From assembly GCF_003402235.1 (NCBI RefSeq), contig NZ_QEWO01000005.1:62001-126000 (forward strand): a DNA stretch of 64,000 nucleotides, read 5' to 3'. This DNA is from Parahaliea mediterranea (GTDB lineage Bacteria; Pseudomonadota; Gammaproteobacteria; Pseudomonadales; Halieaceae). Shown piece after piece: positions 54,109 through 64,000 of the stretch (positions are counted from its first letter, which is position 1; each line of letters begins with the position of its first letter). Below the pieces are notes generated by a model that did no database searches, was not told the DNA's origin, and saw only the letters and a program-made list of their open reading frames with translations. The translations under genes were made by a program, and so were the position numbers.

Positions 54109-56568
54109 TTAAAAGGGTTGGAGGTCGGGCGCCACGCGTGCCAGCTGTTCCCGGAACGTTGCCATGATGTCGTCCAACTGCTCTTGGGTGTCGCCCTCGA
54201 AGCGGGCGGTCAGTGCCGCTTCGGTGTTGGAGGCGCGCAGCAATCCCCAGCCGGAGTGAAAATCCACCCGCAGGCCGTCGATGCGGGTGAGTTTGCCGGC
54301 GCCGAAGTCCGCCTGCTCCGCCAGGCGCTCGATCAGTGCAAACTTCTCGGATTCGGGCACCGGAATGCGCAGCTCCGGTGTGCTCACCGATCTCGGCAAT
54401 TGCGCCAGCAGTTCGTCCAGGCTGCTGTCCTGGGTGGCGCACAACTCGGCAAGCCGGGCCGCTGCGTACAGGCCGTCGTCATGTCCGTACCAGCGTTCGC
54501 CAAAGAAAATATGGCCGCTGAACTCGCCGCCGAGCAGGGCACCGGTTTCGGCCATCTTCTGCTTCATGTAGGCGTGGCCGGTTTTCCACATCACGGCCCG
54601 CCCCCCGAGCTCGGTAATCACCCGCGCCAGGTGGCGGCTGCATTTTACATCGAATACCACGTCCGCGCCGGGGTTGCGGGCCACCACGTCCATGGCCAGC
54701 AGCATCAGCAATTCGTCGGCGCGCACAACCTGCCCGCTGCCGGTGACGGCGGCCACCCGGTCGCCATCGCCGTCAAAGGCCACGCCAAAACTGGCGCCCT
54801 TGTCCAGCACGGCCTGCACCAGGTCGGCCAGGTTGCGCTCGTCGCTGGTGTCGGGGGCATGGTTGGGAAAGTGGCCGTCCAGTTCGCAGTGCAGCGGCAC
54901 CACTTCGCAGTTCAGTTCGCGGAACAGGGCGGGCGCCAGGTCGCCGGTGGCGCCATTGCCGGCATCCACCACCAGCTTGAGGGGCGCCGGTATCGCGATG
55001 TCGCCGGCAATGCGTTCCAGATAGTCGGCGCTGAGGTCCCGGTCCACCAGTTTGCCGCGCTGGGCGGCGGGCGCACTGCCCTGGCCGGCGGTAATGGCAT
55101 CGCGCAGCTCGGCGATGCGCCCGGCGCCGATGGTCTGGCCGTCCAGCACGATCTTCATGCCGTTGTCGGTGGCCGGGTTGTGGCTGCCGGTGACCATGAC
55201 GGCGGAGGGCACGTCCAGGTGATGGGTGGCGAAATACACCACCGGCGTGGGAACAATGCCGATGTCGATGACCGACAGGCCGCCCTCCAGCAGGCCGTTG
55301 ATCAGCTCGCTGCGGATGCGGGGGCTGGACAGGCGGGCGTCGCTGGCCACGATCACCTGCGACTGTTCGCTGTCTTTCAGGCGGGCGGCCAGGGCGTTGG
55401 CGATGCGCCGCACCAGGGCGTTGGTCAGTTCGGTATCGGCGTTGCCGCGAATATCGTAGGCGCGAAAGATGTGGGCGGGGAAGGGCTCATCTTCCAGGTC
55501 GAGGTCCAGTTCCAGCTCACCGATGTCGTCGTCAATAAAATGGTTGTCCTGATAGAGCAGGCCGCGTTCGAGTTCGCGCTGCCGCGGGGGCGTCTCGCTC
55601 TGTGTGTCGCCGTTGTTGGCAACAGCGTCGGCAACAGCGGCTGCCGGCGCGGCCGGCCTGCGCATGCGGGTGCGCAGGGAGTGTCCATCGCGAGCCAGGC
55701 GGGCGGTCAGGGCCGCGCCCAGCAATCCGCCCAGCAGCGCCAGGGTGGCCACCAGCAGGTAGGGCAGGCGGCTGGTTTCAATCGCGCCCAGCAGGTGGCT
55801 GCCGGGGGTGAACACTACGCGCCAGGTGGTGCCGTCCACAGCCGCGGTGCCCGCCAGCCGGGTGGCATCCGCATCGGCCTCGCCGCTGCTGACAATACTG
55901 CGCAGGTGGTCGTTGCCCCGGTTGTCGGTGAATTGCTGCTGCACATCAAAACGGCCGCCCTGGTCGTCCGCCGGCAGGTACTGCAGCAGCGCACTGTTGG
56001 GGAAGGACAGCAGGGCCACGGCGGGAATGCCGGTGGTGCCGGGCAGTTGCACCAGCTGGGCGACGCTGGTCAGCCACAGCTCACCGGCGCTGTAGGATTC
56101 CAGCACCGGCATTTCGCTGCCGCTGGCGCGGCGCAGCAGGTCCACTTCAATGTGATTGCGCAGCCCCAGCGCGCTCAGGGAATAGTTGACGGATTGCAAT
56201 TGCGGCAGCGGCAGCAGGCGCACGCTGCGGGACTGGGGAAAGCTCTGGCGCAGCTCGCCCTCCAGGGCTTCCAGGTCCGGGCCGGCGTCGGTGTGGCTGG
56301 GGGTAAGCGCGGCAACGGTGCCGGCCAGGCGGCGCTGGAACTGTCGCAGGGCCTGGCTCAGGCGCGAGGCGGCCTGTTCGGCCTCCAGCTGGCTCAGTTG
56401 TGTCGCCTGGCTGGCGATCTGGGCCGGCTGGTAGGTGCCAAGCAACCAGCCGAGGCCGGCCGCCAGCAGCAGTGCCGCGCACAGTGCGCCGATGAGTAGG
56501 GGGCGAGTGCCCGCGGGCCTGGCGGCCTGGCCCGGGTCTGAGGTGACCTGTTGTCTGCTGCGGAACAT
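54109..56568 (-). CDS. algC: Phosphomannomutase/phosphoglucomutase with N-terminal membrane region
   Basis: 819 residues. The last 460 residues are the mutase: FRAYDIRG, TGSHNP with phospho-Ser462, DGDGDR metal site, GEFSGHIFF sugar loop. The first 330 residues contain two membrane helices (about 24-44 and 270-290) around a periplasmic domain, an arrangement also annotated for the Pseudomonas gene next to argB. It interconverts mannose/glucose 6- and 1-phosphates for polysaccharide and LPS. An acidic linker (DDDIGELELDLDLEDE) joins the two parts. Start ATG 56568 begins the cytoplasmic leader. Confidence 0.93.
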   Translation of the reverse strand: MFRSRQQVTSDPGQAARPAGTRPLLIGALCAALLLAAGLGWLLGTYQPAQIASQATQLSQLEAEQAASRLSQALRQFQRRLAGTVAALTPSHTDAGPDLEALEGELRQSFPQSRSVRLLPLPQLQSVNYSLSALGLRNHIEVDLLRRASGSEMPVLESYSAGELWLTSVAQLVQLPGTTGIPAVALLSFPNSALLQYLPADDQGGRFDVQQQFTDNRGNDHLRSIVSSGEADADATRLAGTAAVDGTTWRVVFTPGSHLLGAIETSRLPYLLVATLALLGGLLGAALTARLARDGHSLRTRMRRPAAPAAAVADAVANNGDTQSETPPRQRELERGLLYQDNHFIDDDIGELELDLDLEDEPFPAHIFRAYDIRGNADTELTNALVRRIANALAARLKDSEQSQVIVASDARLSSPRIRSELINGLLEGGLSVIDIGIVPTPVVYFATHHLDVPSAVMVTGSHNPATDNGMKIVLDGQTIGAGRIAELRDAITAGQGSAPAAQRGKLVDRDLSADYLERIAGDIAIPAPLKLVVDAGNGATGDLAPALFRELNCEVVPLHCELDGHFPNHAPDTSDERNLADLVQAVLDKGASFGVAFDGDGDRVAAVTGSGQVVRADELLMLLAMDVVARNPGADVVFDVKCSRHLARVITELGGRAVMWKTGHAYMKQKMAETGALLGGEFSGHIFFGERWYGHDDGLYAAARLAELCATQDSSLDELLAQLPRSVSTPELRIPVPESEKFALIERLAEQADFGAGKLTRIDGLRVDFHSGWGLLRASNTEAALTARFEGDTQEQLDDIMATFREQLARVAPDLQPF

Positions 56569-56611
56569 GCCCTTCCTTAGTTGAGCGCAGCCCGGTGCCG
56601 GGTAACGCGTG

Positions 56612-57814
56612 TCACGCCGGCTGGCCGGCGTGTGCCGCAATCAGCTGGATGATTTGTCGTGCCAGGGTTTGCTTGCCGGCACGCTCCAGGGCCTGTTCGC
56701 CCGCCGGCCAGAGCACGGTGACCTCATTCTCGTCGCTGGCAAATCCGACGCCTTCGGCGGCGACGTCATTGGCGATAATCATATCGAGATTCTTGCGGGC
56801 CAGCTTGTCGCGGGCATAGCTGAGTACGTCGCGGGTCTCCGCCGCGAACCCCACCGTGAAGGGGCGTGGTGAGCCGCTTGCGATCGTGGCCACGATATCG
56901 GGGTTGCGCACCAGCGCAAGCGAGCTGTGTTCGCCCCCTTTCTTTATCTTCTGCTCCTGGGCTTCCGCCGGGCGGTAATCGGCAACGGCGGCGCAGGCGA
57001 TGAAAATATCGCAGCTGGCGCTACGCGCCTGGCAGGCGGCGAGCATGTCGCGGGCGCTGGTGACATCCACGCGCTCGACGTGATCGGGGGTGGCCAAGCT
57101 GACGGGGCCGGAGATCAGGGTGGTTTGCGCGCCGGCCTCCACGGCGGCCCGGGCCAGGGCATATCCCATCTTGCCGGAGCTGTGATTGCTGAGGTAGCGC
57201 ACCGGGTCGAGGGCTTCGCGGGTGGGGCCGGCGGTGATCACAACCCGCTTGCCGGCCAGTGCGGTGGTGGTAAACAGGGCCGCGGCGTGTTCCGCAATCA
57301 GGTGCGGTTCTTCCATCCGCCCGGGGCCGATATCGCCGCAGGCCTGTTCGCCGGCGGCGGGGCCGACCAGGTAGGCGCCCCGCTGGCGCAGGGTATCCGC
57401 ATTGGCGAGTGTGGCTGGGTCGCGCCACATCTGCTGGTTCATGGCCGGCGCCAGCATCAGCGGGGCGGGGGTGGCCAGGGCCAGGGTGGTGAGCAGGTCG
57501 TCGGCGCGGCCGCTGGCCAGGCGCGCCAGCAGGTCGGCGGTGGCCGGCGCAATCAGCAGCAGGTCGGCCCAGCGGGCCAGTTCGATATGGCCCATGCCGA
57601 GCTCGGCCTCGCTGTCCAGCAGCTCGGTGTGCACGGGGTTGCCGGACAGGGCCTGCAGGGTCAGCGGTGTGATGAATTCCTGCGCGCCTCGGGTCATCAC
57701 AACGCGCACAGTGGCACCGAGCGTCTTCAGCTGTCGCACCAGTTCAGCAGACTTGTAGGCGGCGATGCCGCCGCTGATGCCAAGCACTACATTGCGATTA
57801 AAAAGATGTGCCAT
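56612..57814 (-). CDS. coaBC: Bifunctional phosphopantothenoylcysteine decarboxylase/synthase (CoaBC)
   Basis: 400 residues. N-terminal Coa[43 protein letters not shown] and APAMNQQMW (Cys/Asn active-site segment); C-terminal Coa[32 protein letters not shown]. It makes 4'-phosphopantetheine for CoA. The frame is open to 58852 but the upstream part has no similarity; ATG 57814 has AAGGGTGG upstream. Next to algC; dut, which usually sits between, is absent. Confidence 0.96.
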   Translation of the reverse strand: MAHLFNRNVVLGISGGIAAYKSAELVRQLKTLGATVRVVMTRGAQEFITPLTLQALSGNPVHTELLDSEAELGMGHIELARWADLLLIAPATADLLARLASGRADDLLTTLALATPAPLMLAPAMNQQMWRDPATLANADTLRQRGAYLVGPAAGEQACGDIGPGRMEEPHLIAEHAAALFTTTALAGKRVVITAGPTREALDPVRYLSNHSSGKMGYALARAAVEAGAQTTLISGPVSLATPDHVERVDVTSARDMLAACQARSASCDIFIACAAVADYRPAEAQEQKIKKGGEHSSLALVRNPDIVATIASGSPRPFTVGFAAETRDVLSYARDKLARKNLDMIIANDVAAEGVGFASDENEVTVLWPAGEQALERAGKQTLARQIIQLIAAHAGQPA

Positions 57815-57946
57815 CCACCCTTCCGAACTGGGACACTGGGCCCGGGAATCGGCAAGATACCACCCCGCTTCGCGGCTTGTCACCGCCGCAGCCAGAGGCG
57901 GTGCATTCTCTGCGTTATTGCGATGCCGGCGCGGCAAGGAGGCCCG

Positions 57947-58621
57947 ATGGCAATCAGCGACTGGGGGGCGGGCGAGGGCCCGCGCGACAAACTTCTGCAA
58001 CGCGGGCCGCAGTCCGTCAGCGATGCCGAACTGCTGGCCGTGCTGTTGCGAACCGGGCGCAAGGGGCACAGCGCACTCGACCTGGCGCGGGACCTGCTCG
58101 GCCGTTTTGGCGGCATTCGCGGTGTGCTGACGGCGCAGGGTGAGCAACTGCTGGATTGCCCGGGCATGGGCGAGAGCAAGCTCGCCCAGCTGCAGGCCGC
58201 CCAGGAGCTGGCGCGGCGCCAGGTGCAGGAGGGGCTCACTGAGGGCAACCTGATGGGCAACCCCCAGCAGACCCGCCTGTTTCTGAGCCACCACCTGGGC
58301 GGCCGCGAGCGGGAGGTGTTTACCTGTCTGTTTCTCGACAACCAGCATCGGTTGCTGCGCTGTGAGGATCTGTTCTACGGCACACTGGACGGCGCCGCCG
58401 TCTACCCGCGGGAGGTGGCGGTGCGCGCGCTGCAGTACCGGGCGGCGGCGGTCATCCTGGCACACAACCACCCCTCTGGTGTGGCGGAGCCCAGTTCGGC
58501 GGACCGGCGCATTACCCAGCGGTTGCAGGATGCGCTGGGCCTGCTGGACATTCGCGTGCTCGACCACATCATCGTCGGTCGGGGCCAGAGTTGCTCCTTT
58601 GCCGAGCGGGGCCTGTTGTAA
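57947..58621 (+). CDS. radC: RadC/YicR JAB-domain protein
   Basis: 224 residues. N-terminal helix-hairpin-helix-like region and a JAMM metal-binding motif (HNHPSG..SSAD) near the C-terminus, with [28 protein letters not shown] precedes ATG 57947. Role in DNA repair is uncertain despite the name. Divergent from coaBC. Confidence 0.93.
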   Translation: MAISDWGAGEGPRDKLLQRGPQSVSDAELLAVLLRTGRKGHSALDLARDLLGRFGGIRGVLTAQGEQLLDCPGMGESKLAQLQAAQELARRQVQEGLTEGNLMGNPQQTRLFLSHHLGGREREVFTCLFLDNQHRLLRCEDLFYGTLDGAAVYPREVAVRALQYRAAAVILAHNHPSGVAEPSSADRRITQRLQDALGLLDIRVLDHIIVGRGQSCSFAERGLL

Positions 58622-58736
58622 GGGACTGGCGCAGCCTGTAACGCGCCACCTGTCTCTATCGTGCTGCCTATATATAGCAGCAAGACCGACGCGCCAGGCG
58701 CGCGCCGGATGCCTGTTCAATCTTTCGGCATTTTCC

Positions 58737-58765
58737 TTGCCTGGGGCGGGGTGTTCTGGTATAAA
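58737..58765 (+). promoter_or_regulatory. Sigma-70 promoter for the rpmB-rpmG operon
   Basis: TTGCCT (58737-58742), a 17-base spacer and TATAAA (58760-58765) are close to consensus; the rpmB ATG is at 58855. The 5' leader that follows contains a GC-rich stem GCGCGC-TTCGCGC-type region. The gap of 233 bases after radC holds this promoter and an inverted repeat (TGCTGC...GCAGCA, 58662-58682). Confidence 0.75.
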
Positions 58766-58854
58766 GTCGCGCTTCGCGCGGCTGGGGTCTCCATTTTGAC
58801 CCGGAAAGCCACACCAGTTTCTGATAATTCCCGGGTTTTGTGGGAGAGGCAATC

Positions 58855-59091
58855 ATGGCAAGAGTCTGTCAGGTCACCGGCAAGCGTCCGGTCACCGGTA
58901 ACAACGTATCACACGCAAAAAACCGCACACGTCGTCGTTTTTTGCCCAATTTGCACCAGCACCGTTTCTGGGTTGAGTCCGAGAAGCGCTTTGTCACCCT
59001 GCGGGTTTCCAGCAAGGGCATGCGCATCATCGACAAAAAGGGTATCGAGACTGTTCTCAGCGATATCCGCGCCCGTGGTGAAAAGGTCTAA
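58855..59091 (+). CDS. rpmB: 50S ribosomal protein L28
   Basis: 78 residues, normal size. [41 protein letters not shown] is the L28 sequence. Followed 28 bases later by rpmG, the conserved pair. An upstream in-frame ATG at 58840 is the wrong start: GGGAGAGG precedes ATG 58855. Confidence 0.98.
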   Translation: MARVCQVTGKRPVTGNNVSHAKNRTRRRFLPNLHQHRFWVESEKRFVTLRVSSKGMRIIDKKGIETVLSDIRARGEKV

Positions 59092-59119
59092 TCGGCTTTT
59101 AAGCTAAGGGAGATTTCCG

Positions 59120-59275
59120 ATGAGAGAAAAGATCCGTATGATTTCGTCAGCCGGTACCGGTCACTTCTATACCACTGACAAAAACAAGCGCACCACCCCA
59201 GACAAACTGGAAATGAAGAAGTACGACCCGGTTGCGCGCAAGCACGTCATGTATAAAGAAGGCAAAATCAAGTAA
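59120..59275 (+). CDS. rpmG: 50S ribosomal protein L33
   Basis: 51 residues: begins [24 protein letters not shown] and continues with [23 protein letters not shown], the L33 signature. It lacks the CxxC zinc pairs, so the C-minus form. AAGGGAGA precedes the ATG. A strong terminator follows. Confidence 0.98.
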   Translation: MREKIRMISSAGTGHFYTTDKNKRTTPDKLEMKKYDPVARKHVMYKEGKIK

Positions 59276-59321
59276 GGTTTGCCTTCCGCTGCCCGCCGCT
59301 GGCGGGTGTGACGACCCCGAA

Positions 59322-59346
59322 AACCCCGGCCTTTGCCGGGGTTTTT
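59322..59346 (+). terminator. Rho-independent terminator after rpmG
   Basis: AACCCCGGC (59322-59330), CTTT loop, GCCGGGGTT (59335-59343) followed by a T-run. Near-perfect nine-base stem, 47 bases after the rpmG stop. Confidence 0.92.
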
Positions 59347-59372
59347 CGTTTCTGGATTGCACGGGAGGGCAG

Positions 59373-60188
59373 GTGCCAGAGTTACCTGAAGTCGAAACCA
59401 CCCGCCGCGGCGTGGCGCCGCATACCGAGGGCCGGTGCGTGCGCGCCGTGGTGGTGCGAGAGCCGCGCCTGCGCTGGCCGGTGCCGGCGGATCTCGGCGA
59501 GCGCCTCGCTGGCCAGCGCATCGAGCGGATAGAGCGCCGCGCCAAATACCTGCTGTTCCATACCGCGGTTGGCAGCCTGCTGGTGCACCTTGGCATGTCT
59601 GGTTCCCTGCGGGTATTGCCGGGTGTGGCGCCCGCGCCGGGCCGCCATGACCACGTGGATGTAGTGCTGGACGGCGGTGGTGTGCTGCGCTTCAACGACC
59701 CGCGCCGCTTTGGCTGCTTTTTGTGGGTGGAGCCAGGGGAGGTTCACCCGCTGTTGTCGCGCCTTGGCCCCGAGCCCCTGTCGGAGGCCTTTAACGGGGA
59801 GTTGCTGCTGCGGCGATCCCGCGGCCGCAGGGGGCCGGTAAAAGCCTTCATCATGGACGGCCAAGTGGTGGTGGGCGTTGGTAATATTTACGCCAACGAG
59901 GCCCTCTACCTTTCCGGCATCCGCCCCGATCGCGCGGCGGGGCGCATCTCGGCCAGCCGCTACGAGCTGCTGGCGGACAACATTAAGCAAGTGCTTACTT
60001 CGGCGATAGCCCAGGGTGGCACGACCCTCCGGGATTTTGTTGGCGGCGATGGCAAGCCCGGCTACTTTGCCCAGCAGCTTTTTGTCTACGGCCGCGGCGG
60101 GCTGCCGTGCAAGGGTTGTGGGGGCCAGCTGCGAGAACAGCGCCTGGGCCAGCGCAGCACGGTCTACTGCGTGACCTGTCAGCGCTGA
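59373..60188 (+). CDS. mutM: Formamidopyrimidine-DNA glycosylase
   Basis: 271 residues. Begins (M)[12 protein letters not shown] with catalytic Pro2 and Glu3; Lys in RRAKYLLF (about 57); [10 protein letters not shown]; helix-two-turn-helix with [11 protein letters not shown]; and C-terminal zinc finger CKGCG..CVTC. Removes 8-oxoguanine. GTG start at 59373 with GGGAGG upstream. Independent transcript after the rpmG terminator. Confidence 0.97.
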   Translation: MPELPEVETTRRGVAPHTEGRCVRAVVVREPRLRWPVPADLGERLAGQRIERIERRAKYLLFHTAVGSLLVHLGMSGSLRVLPGVAPAPGRHDHVDVVLDGGGVLRFNDPRRFGCFLWVEPGEVHPLLSRLGPEPLSEAFNGELLLRRSRGRRGPVKAFIMDGQVVVGVGNIYANEALYLSGIRPDRAAGRISASRYELLADNIKQVLTSAIAQGGTTLRDFVGGDGKPGYFAQQLFVYGRGGLPCKGCGGQLREQRLGQRSTVYCVTCQR

Positions 60189-60243
60189 TCGGGCTACACT
60201 GGTCGGCCTCTGGGGAAACGGTCATGTGTTCGGGGAGTGGAGA

Positions 60244-60606
60244 ATGAGAATAACAGCGATGACGCGCCGCCTGCCGGCGGCGGTACTGGTAAGTAGCCTG
60301 ATAATGCCGCAGATGCTGTGGGCGCAGGCGGCGGTGGACGACAGTCCCAGCGCCGGTGCCATGGTTGGCGACCTGCTGGTGGCCCGGCCCATGGGGCTGG
60401 TGGCCACGGTGGGTGGCACAGCCGCCTTTCTGGTCAGCCTGCCTTTTACCCTGCTGGCCGGCCATGCCAGCGAAGCGGCGGAAACCCTCATGGTAGGCCC
60501 TGCCCGCACCACCTTCATGCGCTGCCTTGGCTGCATTGAAACGGGCTACACCAACAAGGATGTAGAGCGTTACCGGGCCATGCAGGAAGAAGACGCCGCC
60601 GAGTAA
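60244..60606 (+). CDS. Small conserved exported/membrane protein
   Basis: 120 residues. A signal-like N-terminus (AAVLVSSLIMPQMLWAQA), then GAMVGDLLVARPMGLVATVGGTAAFLVSLPFTLLAG, a membrane-type segment with Gly/Pro spacing, and a cysteine pair in RCLGCIETGY. I recognise a widespread gammaproteobacterial family of this look but not a function; some databases call it transporter-like, which the size does not support. GGAGTGGAGA precedes ATG 60244; ATG 60226 is also open. Confidence 0.72.
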   Translation: MRITAMTRRLPAAVLVSSLIMPQMLWAQAAVDDSPSAGAMVGDLLVARPMGLVATVGGTAAFLVSLPFTLLAGHASEAAETLMVGPARTTFMRCLGCIETGYTNKDVERYRAMQEEDAAE

Positions 60607-60621
60607 GGCCGCCCACCTCGC

Positions 60622-61305
<684 letters not shown>

Positions 61306-61330
61306 CTAAGGGAGCGATAAAAAAGAGCGA

Positions 61331-61921
61331 TCAGGGTGTGTGATACAGCAGGTAACGGACATTGCCCGCGGTTTTTTCCCGGTGCAGGGTCCAGCCCGGC
61401 GCGACCGTGGGCAGGGCCTCCTGCCGGGCGCATTCCAGATACACCTGCGCCTGTGCGGCCAGGTGGCCATCGGCGAGCTGGGTCAGCACCGGCGCCGCCA
61501 GTTCGCGGCCAAAGGGCGGGTCGATAAAGACAATGTCCCAGCGCGACGGGCTGGCTGCCAGGAAGTCCGTCGCCGCCCGGTTGTGGCAGTGGCCACGGTC
61601 GCTGGCCCCGAGGGTGTCGAGGTGGCTGCTGATATGGCGCAGATTGGCGCCGTTGGTATCCACAAAATCGCAGTGGGTCGCGCCGCGGGACAGGGCTTCC
61701 AGCCCCAGCGCGCCGCTGCCGCTGAACAGATCCAGGCAGCGTGCATCGTGAATCATCGGCGCCAGCCAGTTGAACAGGGTTTCGCGTACCCGGTCGGTGG
61801 TGGGGCGCAGGCCGTCGGCGGGCAAAAAGCTGAGCTTGCGCCCGCGCCAGAGGCCGCCAATGATGCGTAGCTGTGAGGCGCCGGCGGGCGCGGCGCGGCG
61901 GGGCTTTCGGGGCGGCGACAT
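61331..61921 (-). CDS. rsmD: 16S rRNA (guanine966-N2)-methyltransferase RsmD
   Basis: 196 residues. LRIIGGLWRGRKLSFLPADGLRPTTDRVRETLFNWL, DLFSGSGALGLEALSRGA (SAM binding) and DPPF (catalytic, IV) define RsmD. Methylates G966 of 16S rRNA. Divergent from ftsY, as in E. coli. Start ATG 61921 is preferred; the frame opens at 61981. Confidence 0.96.
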   Translation of the reverse strand: MSPPRKPRRAAPAGASQLRIIGGLWRGRKLSFLPADGLRPTTDRVRETLFNWLAPMIHDARCLDLFSGSGALGLEALSRGATHCDFVDTNGANLRHISSHLDTLGASDRGHCHNRAATDFLAASPSRWDIVFIDPPFGRELAAPVLTQLADGHLAAQAQVYLECARQEALPTVAPGWTLHREKTAGNVRYLLYHTP

Positions 61922-62002
61922 TTCTCGCTCTTTCGCAGAGGTGGTAGGATACGCGTTTGCGCAGGGGTTCCGTCTGCGCACTCTACACCAGCACAGCAGA
62001 TT

Positions 62003-63253
62003 ATGAAGTTTTTCAGACGCAAGAAAGCGGCCGACAAGCCGGCGGCTCCGCCCGCCTCCGCGCCGGAGACCGCCCCGTCAACCTCTCCCGAGGAGGGCGA
62101 TGGCACCCACGTTGTCCAGAGCGCCGTGCCGGCCCCCGCGGCGCAGGAGGTGCAGGATAGCCACGCCGCGCCGCGGCCGGAGGCAGAGCTAAAGCCAGAG
62201 GCAGAGCAAACGCCAGAGCCTGCACCCGCAGAACCGGCAGCGCCAGCGCCGGTGGCAGATCAGCCACCGCAGGCCACTCCTGTAGCGTCCGATAAGCCGG
62301 CCGTTGACGACAAGCCCGCAAAAGACGGCTTCTTCCGCCGCCTGCGACGGGGCCTTGGCCGCACCAGCGACAATCTGGTGCAGGGGCTTGGCACGCTGTT
62401 CCTCGGCCGCAAGGAAATCGACGACGAGCTGCTGGAAGAGCTGGAGTCGCGCCTGCTGATGGCCGATGTCGGGGTGGAGGCCACCGTCGATATCATTGGC
62501 CGCCTCACCCAGCGCGTATCGCGCAAGGAGCTGACCCAGCCGGCTGCCCTTGAGCAGGCCCTGAAGGAGGAGCTGCAGGCCTTGCTGGAACCCTGCGAAG
62601 TGCCATTGGTGCCGGCTGGCCACAAGCCCTACGTGATCCTCATGGTTGGCGTGAACGGCGTCGGCAAAACCACCACCATCGGCAAGCTGGCGCGGCGCTA
62701 CCAGGCCGAGGGCAGGTCGGTGATGCTGGCGGCCGGCGATACCTTTCGTGCCGCCGCGGTGGAGCAGTTGCAGGTGTGGGGCGAGCGCAACAATGTGCCG
62801 GTGATTGCCCAGCACACCGGGGCCGATAGCGCCTCTGTGCTTTACGATGCCCTGCAGGCCGCCCAGGCCAGGGGCACCGATGTGCTGATTGCCGACACCG
62901 CCGGCCGCCTGCACAACAAAGATCACCTGATGGAAGAGCTGCGCAAGGTGGTACGGGTGATGGGCAAGCTGGACGCCGAGGCGCCCCACGAGGTGATGCT
63001 GGTGCTGGATGCCGGCACCGGCCAGAACGCCCTGTCCCAGGCCAGCCAGTTCCAGCAGGTAGTGGGGGTGACCGGCATTACCCTCACCAAGCTCGATGGT
63101 ACCGCCAAGGGCGGGGTGATCTTTGCCATTGCGCGCAAGCTGGGCCTGCCGATCCGCTTTATCGGTGTCGGCGAGGCAGTGGAAGACCTGCGGCCCTTCG
63201 AGGCGGAACCCTTCATCCGCGCCCTGTTCGAGCGGGATGACGACAACGAATGA
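62003..63253 (+). CDS. ftsY: Signal recognition particle receptor FtsY
   Basis: 416 residues. N-terminal acidic/proline-rich A-domain (about 1-105), then NG-domain: helical N part, GTPase G1 GVNGVGKT (216-223), DTAGR (G3), TKLDGTAKGG (G4). Docks SRP-bound ribosomes at the membrane. It shares an operon with ftsE and ftsX, whose starts overlap. Confidence 0.97.
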   Translation: MKFFRRKKAADKPAAPPASAPETAPSTSPEEGDGTHVVQSAVPAPAAQEVQDSHAAPRPEAELKPEAEQTPEPAPAEPAAPAPVADQPPQATPVASDKPAVDDKPAKDGFFRRLRRGLGRTSDNLVQGLGTLFLGRKEIDDELLEELESRLLMADVGVEATVDIIGRLTQRVSRKELTQPAALEQALKEELQALLEPCEVPLVPAGHKPYVILMVGVNGVGKTTTIGKLARRYQAEGRSVMLAAGDTFRAAAVEQLQVWGERNNVPVIAQHTGADSASVLYDALQAAQARGTDVLIADTAGRLHNKDHLMEELRKVVRVMGKLDAEAPHEVMLVLDAGTGQNALSQASQFQQVVGVTGITLTKLDGTAKGGVIFAIARKLGLPIRFIGVGEAVEDLRPFEAEPFIRALFERDDDNE

Positions 63254-63912
63254 TTCAGTTCGAGCGGGTCAGCAAGCGCTACGCGGAGGGTCACGACGCC
63301 CTGCGCGAAATCAGCCTTGAAATCGCACCCGACGATCTGGTTTTTCTCACCGGGCATTCGGGCGCGGGCAAGTCCACCCTGCTGCGCCTGATCATGCTGA
63401 TGGACCGCCCCAGCCGGGGCAAGGTGCGGGTCGACGGGCGCGACCTCGCCACCATCGGCTCCCGCGGCATTCCCGCCCACCGGCGCAACATCGGGGTCGT
63501 GTTCCAGAATCACCAGTTGCTGTTTGACCGCACCGTGTTCGACAACGTGGCCCTGCCGCTGGTGATTGCCGGCTACGACCACCGCGAAATCGGCCGCCGG
63601 GTGCGGGCGGCCCTGGACAAAGTGGGGCTGCTGGCGCGGGAGCGGGCAATGCCGGTGACCCTGTCCGGCGGCGAGCAGCAGCGGGTGGGCATTGCCCGGG
63701 CAGTGGTGGGGCGGCCGCGTATCCTGCTGGCCGATGAGCCCACCGGCAACCTGGACCCGGCCCTGTCGGCGGAGATCATGGCCCTGTTCGAGGCCTTCAA
63801 CCAGGTGGGCGTGACCGTGCTGATCGCCAGTCACGACCTGGCGCTGATATCCCGCCTGCAGCACCGCATTATCACCCTGCGCGACGGGCAACTGGTGGGA
63901 GGGGCCGCCTGA
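63250..63912 (+). CDS. ftsE: Cell-division ABC ATPase FtsE
   Basis: 220 residues. Walker [24 protein letters not shown] (ABC signature), Walker [13 protein letters not shown] and the H-loop SHDL. With FtsX it activates peptidoglycan hydrolases at the septum. ATG overlaps the ftsY stop (ATGA). Confidence 0.97.
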   Translation: MIQFERVSKRYAEGHDALREISLEIAPDDLVFLTGHSGAGKSTLLRLIMLMDRPSRGKVRVDGRDLATIGSRGIPAHRRNIGVVFQNHQLLFDRTVFDNVALPLVIAGYDHREIGRRVRAALDKVGLLARERAMPVTLSGGEQQRVGIARAVVGRPRILLADEPTGNLDPALSAEIMALFEAFNQVGVTVLIASHDLALISRLQHRIITLRDGQLVGGAA

Positions 63913-64000
63913 TGGCCACCAACCCGGCCCAGCGCCGCGAGGGCGCCAGTGCCAGCCGCGCCCGCCTTGGCGATCGCTACCGGGCCTGGCGCCACCACCA
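63912..64000 (+). CDS. ftsX: Cell-division protein FtsX, N-terminal fragment (cut by window edge)
   Basis: Only the first 29 codons are present: [26 protein letters not shown], a charged cytoplasmic N-terminus. The ATG overlaps the ftsE stop (TGATG), and ftsX follows ftsE almost universally; the call is by position and short N-terminal look. Confidence 0.85.
   Translation, partial: MATNPAQRREGASASRARLGDRYRAWRHH

Overview
The window is dense, GC-rich chromosomal DNA from a gammaproteobacterium. The block spoT-rpoZ-gmk-yicC-rph-crc-pyrE ... argB-algC-coaBC-radC-rpmB-rpmG follows the chromosomal order I know from Pseudomonas. The HexR regulator, the rubredoxin/rubredoxin reductase fusion and the DUF3450-ExbB-ExbB-ExbD-TonB operon are reminiscent of marine Cellvibrionales/Halieaceae-type bacteria. 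That placement is inference from gene content; no rRNA, tRNA, prophage, CRISPR array or insertion sequence was seen.

Layout. (1) 1-8928: two divergent iron-type transcription units around a good Fur box at 3296-3310. Leftward are DUF3450, ExbB, ExbB, ExbD and TonB (cut by the window edge). Rightward are DUF4198, an eight-EF-hand secreted protein, an ApbE-DUF2271 fusion and a TonB-dependent receptor of the heme/hemoglobin type. (2) 9017-16496: a leftward eight-gene Mrp-like cation/proton antiporter operon (E, F, G, A'B fusion, C, three ND/MrpD-like channel subunits) with one extra small membrane protein, followed leftward-reading by a Rap1a/Tai-type secreted protein at 16551-17012. (3) 17201-20608: ahpC-ahpF divergent from oxyR. 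(4) 20713-24077: small and accessory proteins, an Asp-rich SPOR protein and hexR. (5) 24078-30634: uvrD, a split TRAP transporter interrupted by a convergent thioesterase gene, and yaaA. (6) 30682-35983: a Baeyer-Villiger-type monooxygenase, a DUF938 methyltransferase, and a MocR regulator divergent from a class II aldolase plus a DapA-like lyase. (7) 36015-43540: a COG3146 protein, ubiA, ubiC, the rubredoxin fusion, DUF1415, an AHSA1 protein and recG. (8) 43687-64000: mostly housekeeping genes (ridA, spoT, rpoZ, gmk, yicC, rph, crc, pyrE, slmA, argB, algC, coaBC, radC, rpmB, rpmG, mutM, coaD, rsmD, ftsY, ftsE, start of ftsX).

How the genes work together. The first 9 kb looks like one iron-responsive uptake module: an outer-membrane receptor, its own TonB/Exb motor and a set of secreted metal- or flavin-handling proteins. 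The Mrp-like operon would couple ion and proton gradients. AhpCF with OxyR handles peroxide. The MocR cassette looks like a small catabolic unit with an unknown substrate.

The most unusual material is the iron module (ApbE-DUF2271 fusion, duplicated EF-hand protein, receptor without the usual heme histidine), the MocR-aldolase-lyase cassette, the three-channel Mrp variant, and a Crc homologue whose exonuclease active site is degenerate. No intergenic stretch exceeds about 300 bases once the 44-residue ORF at 20713 is counted. I found no clear-cut new defence or mobile system.
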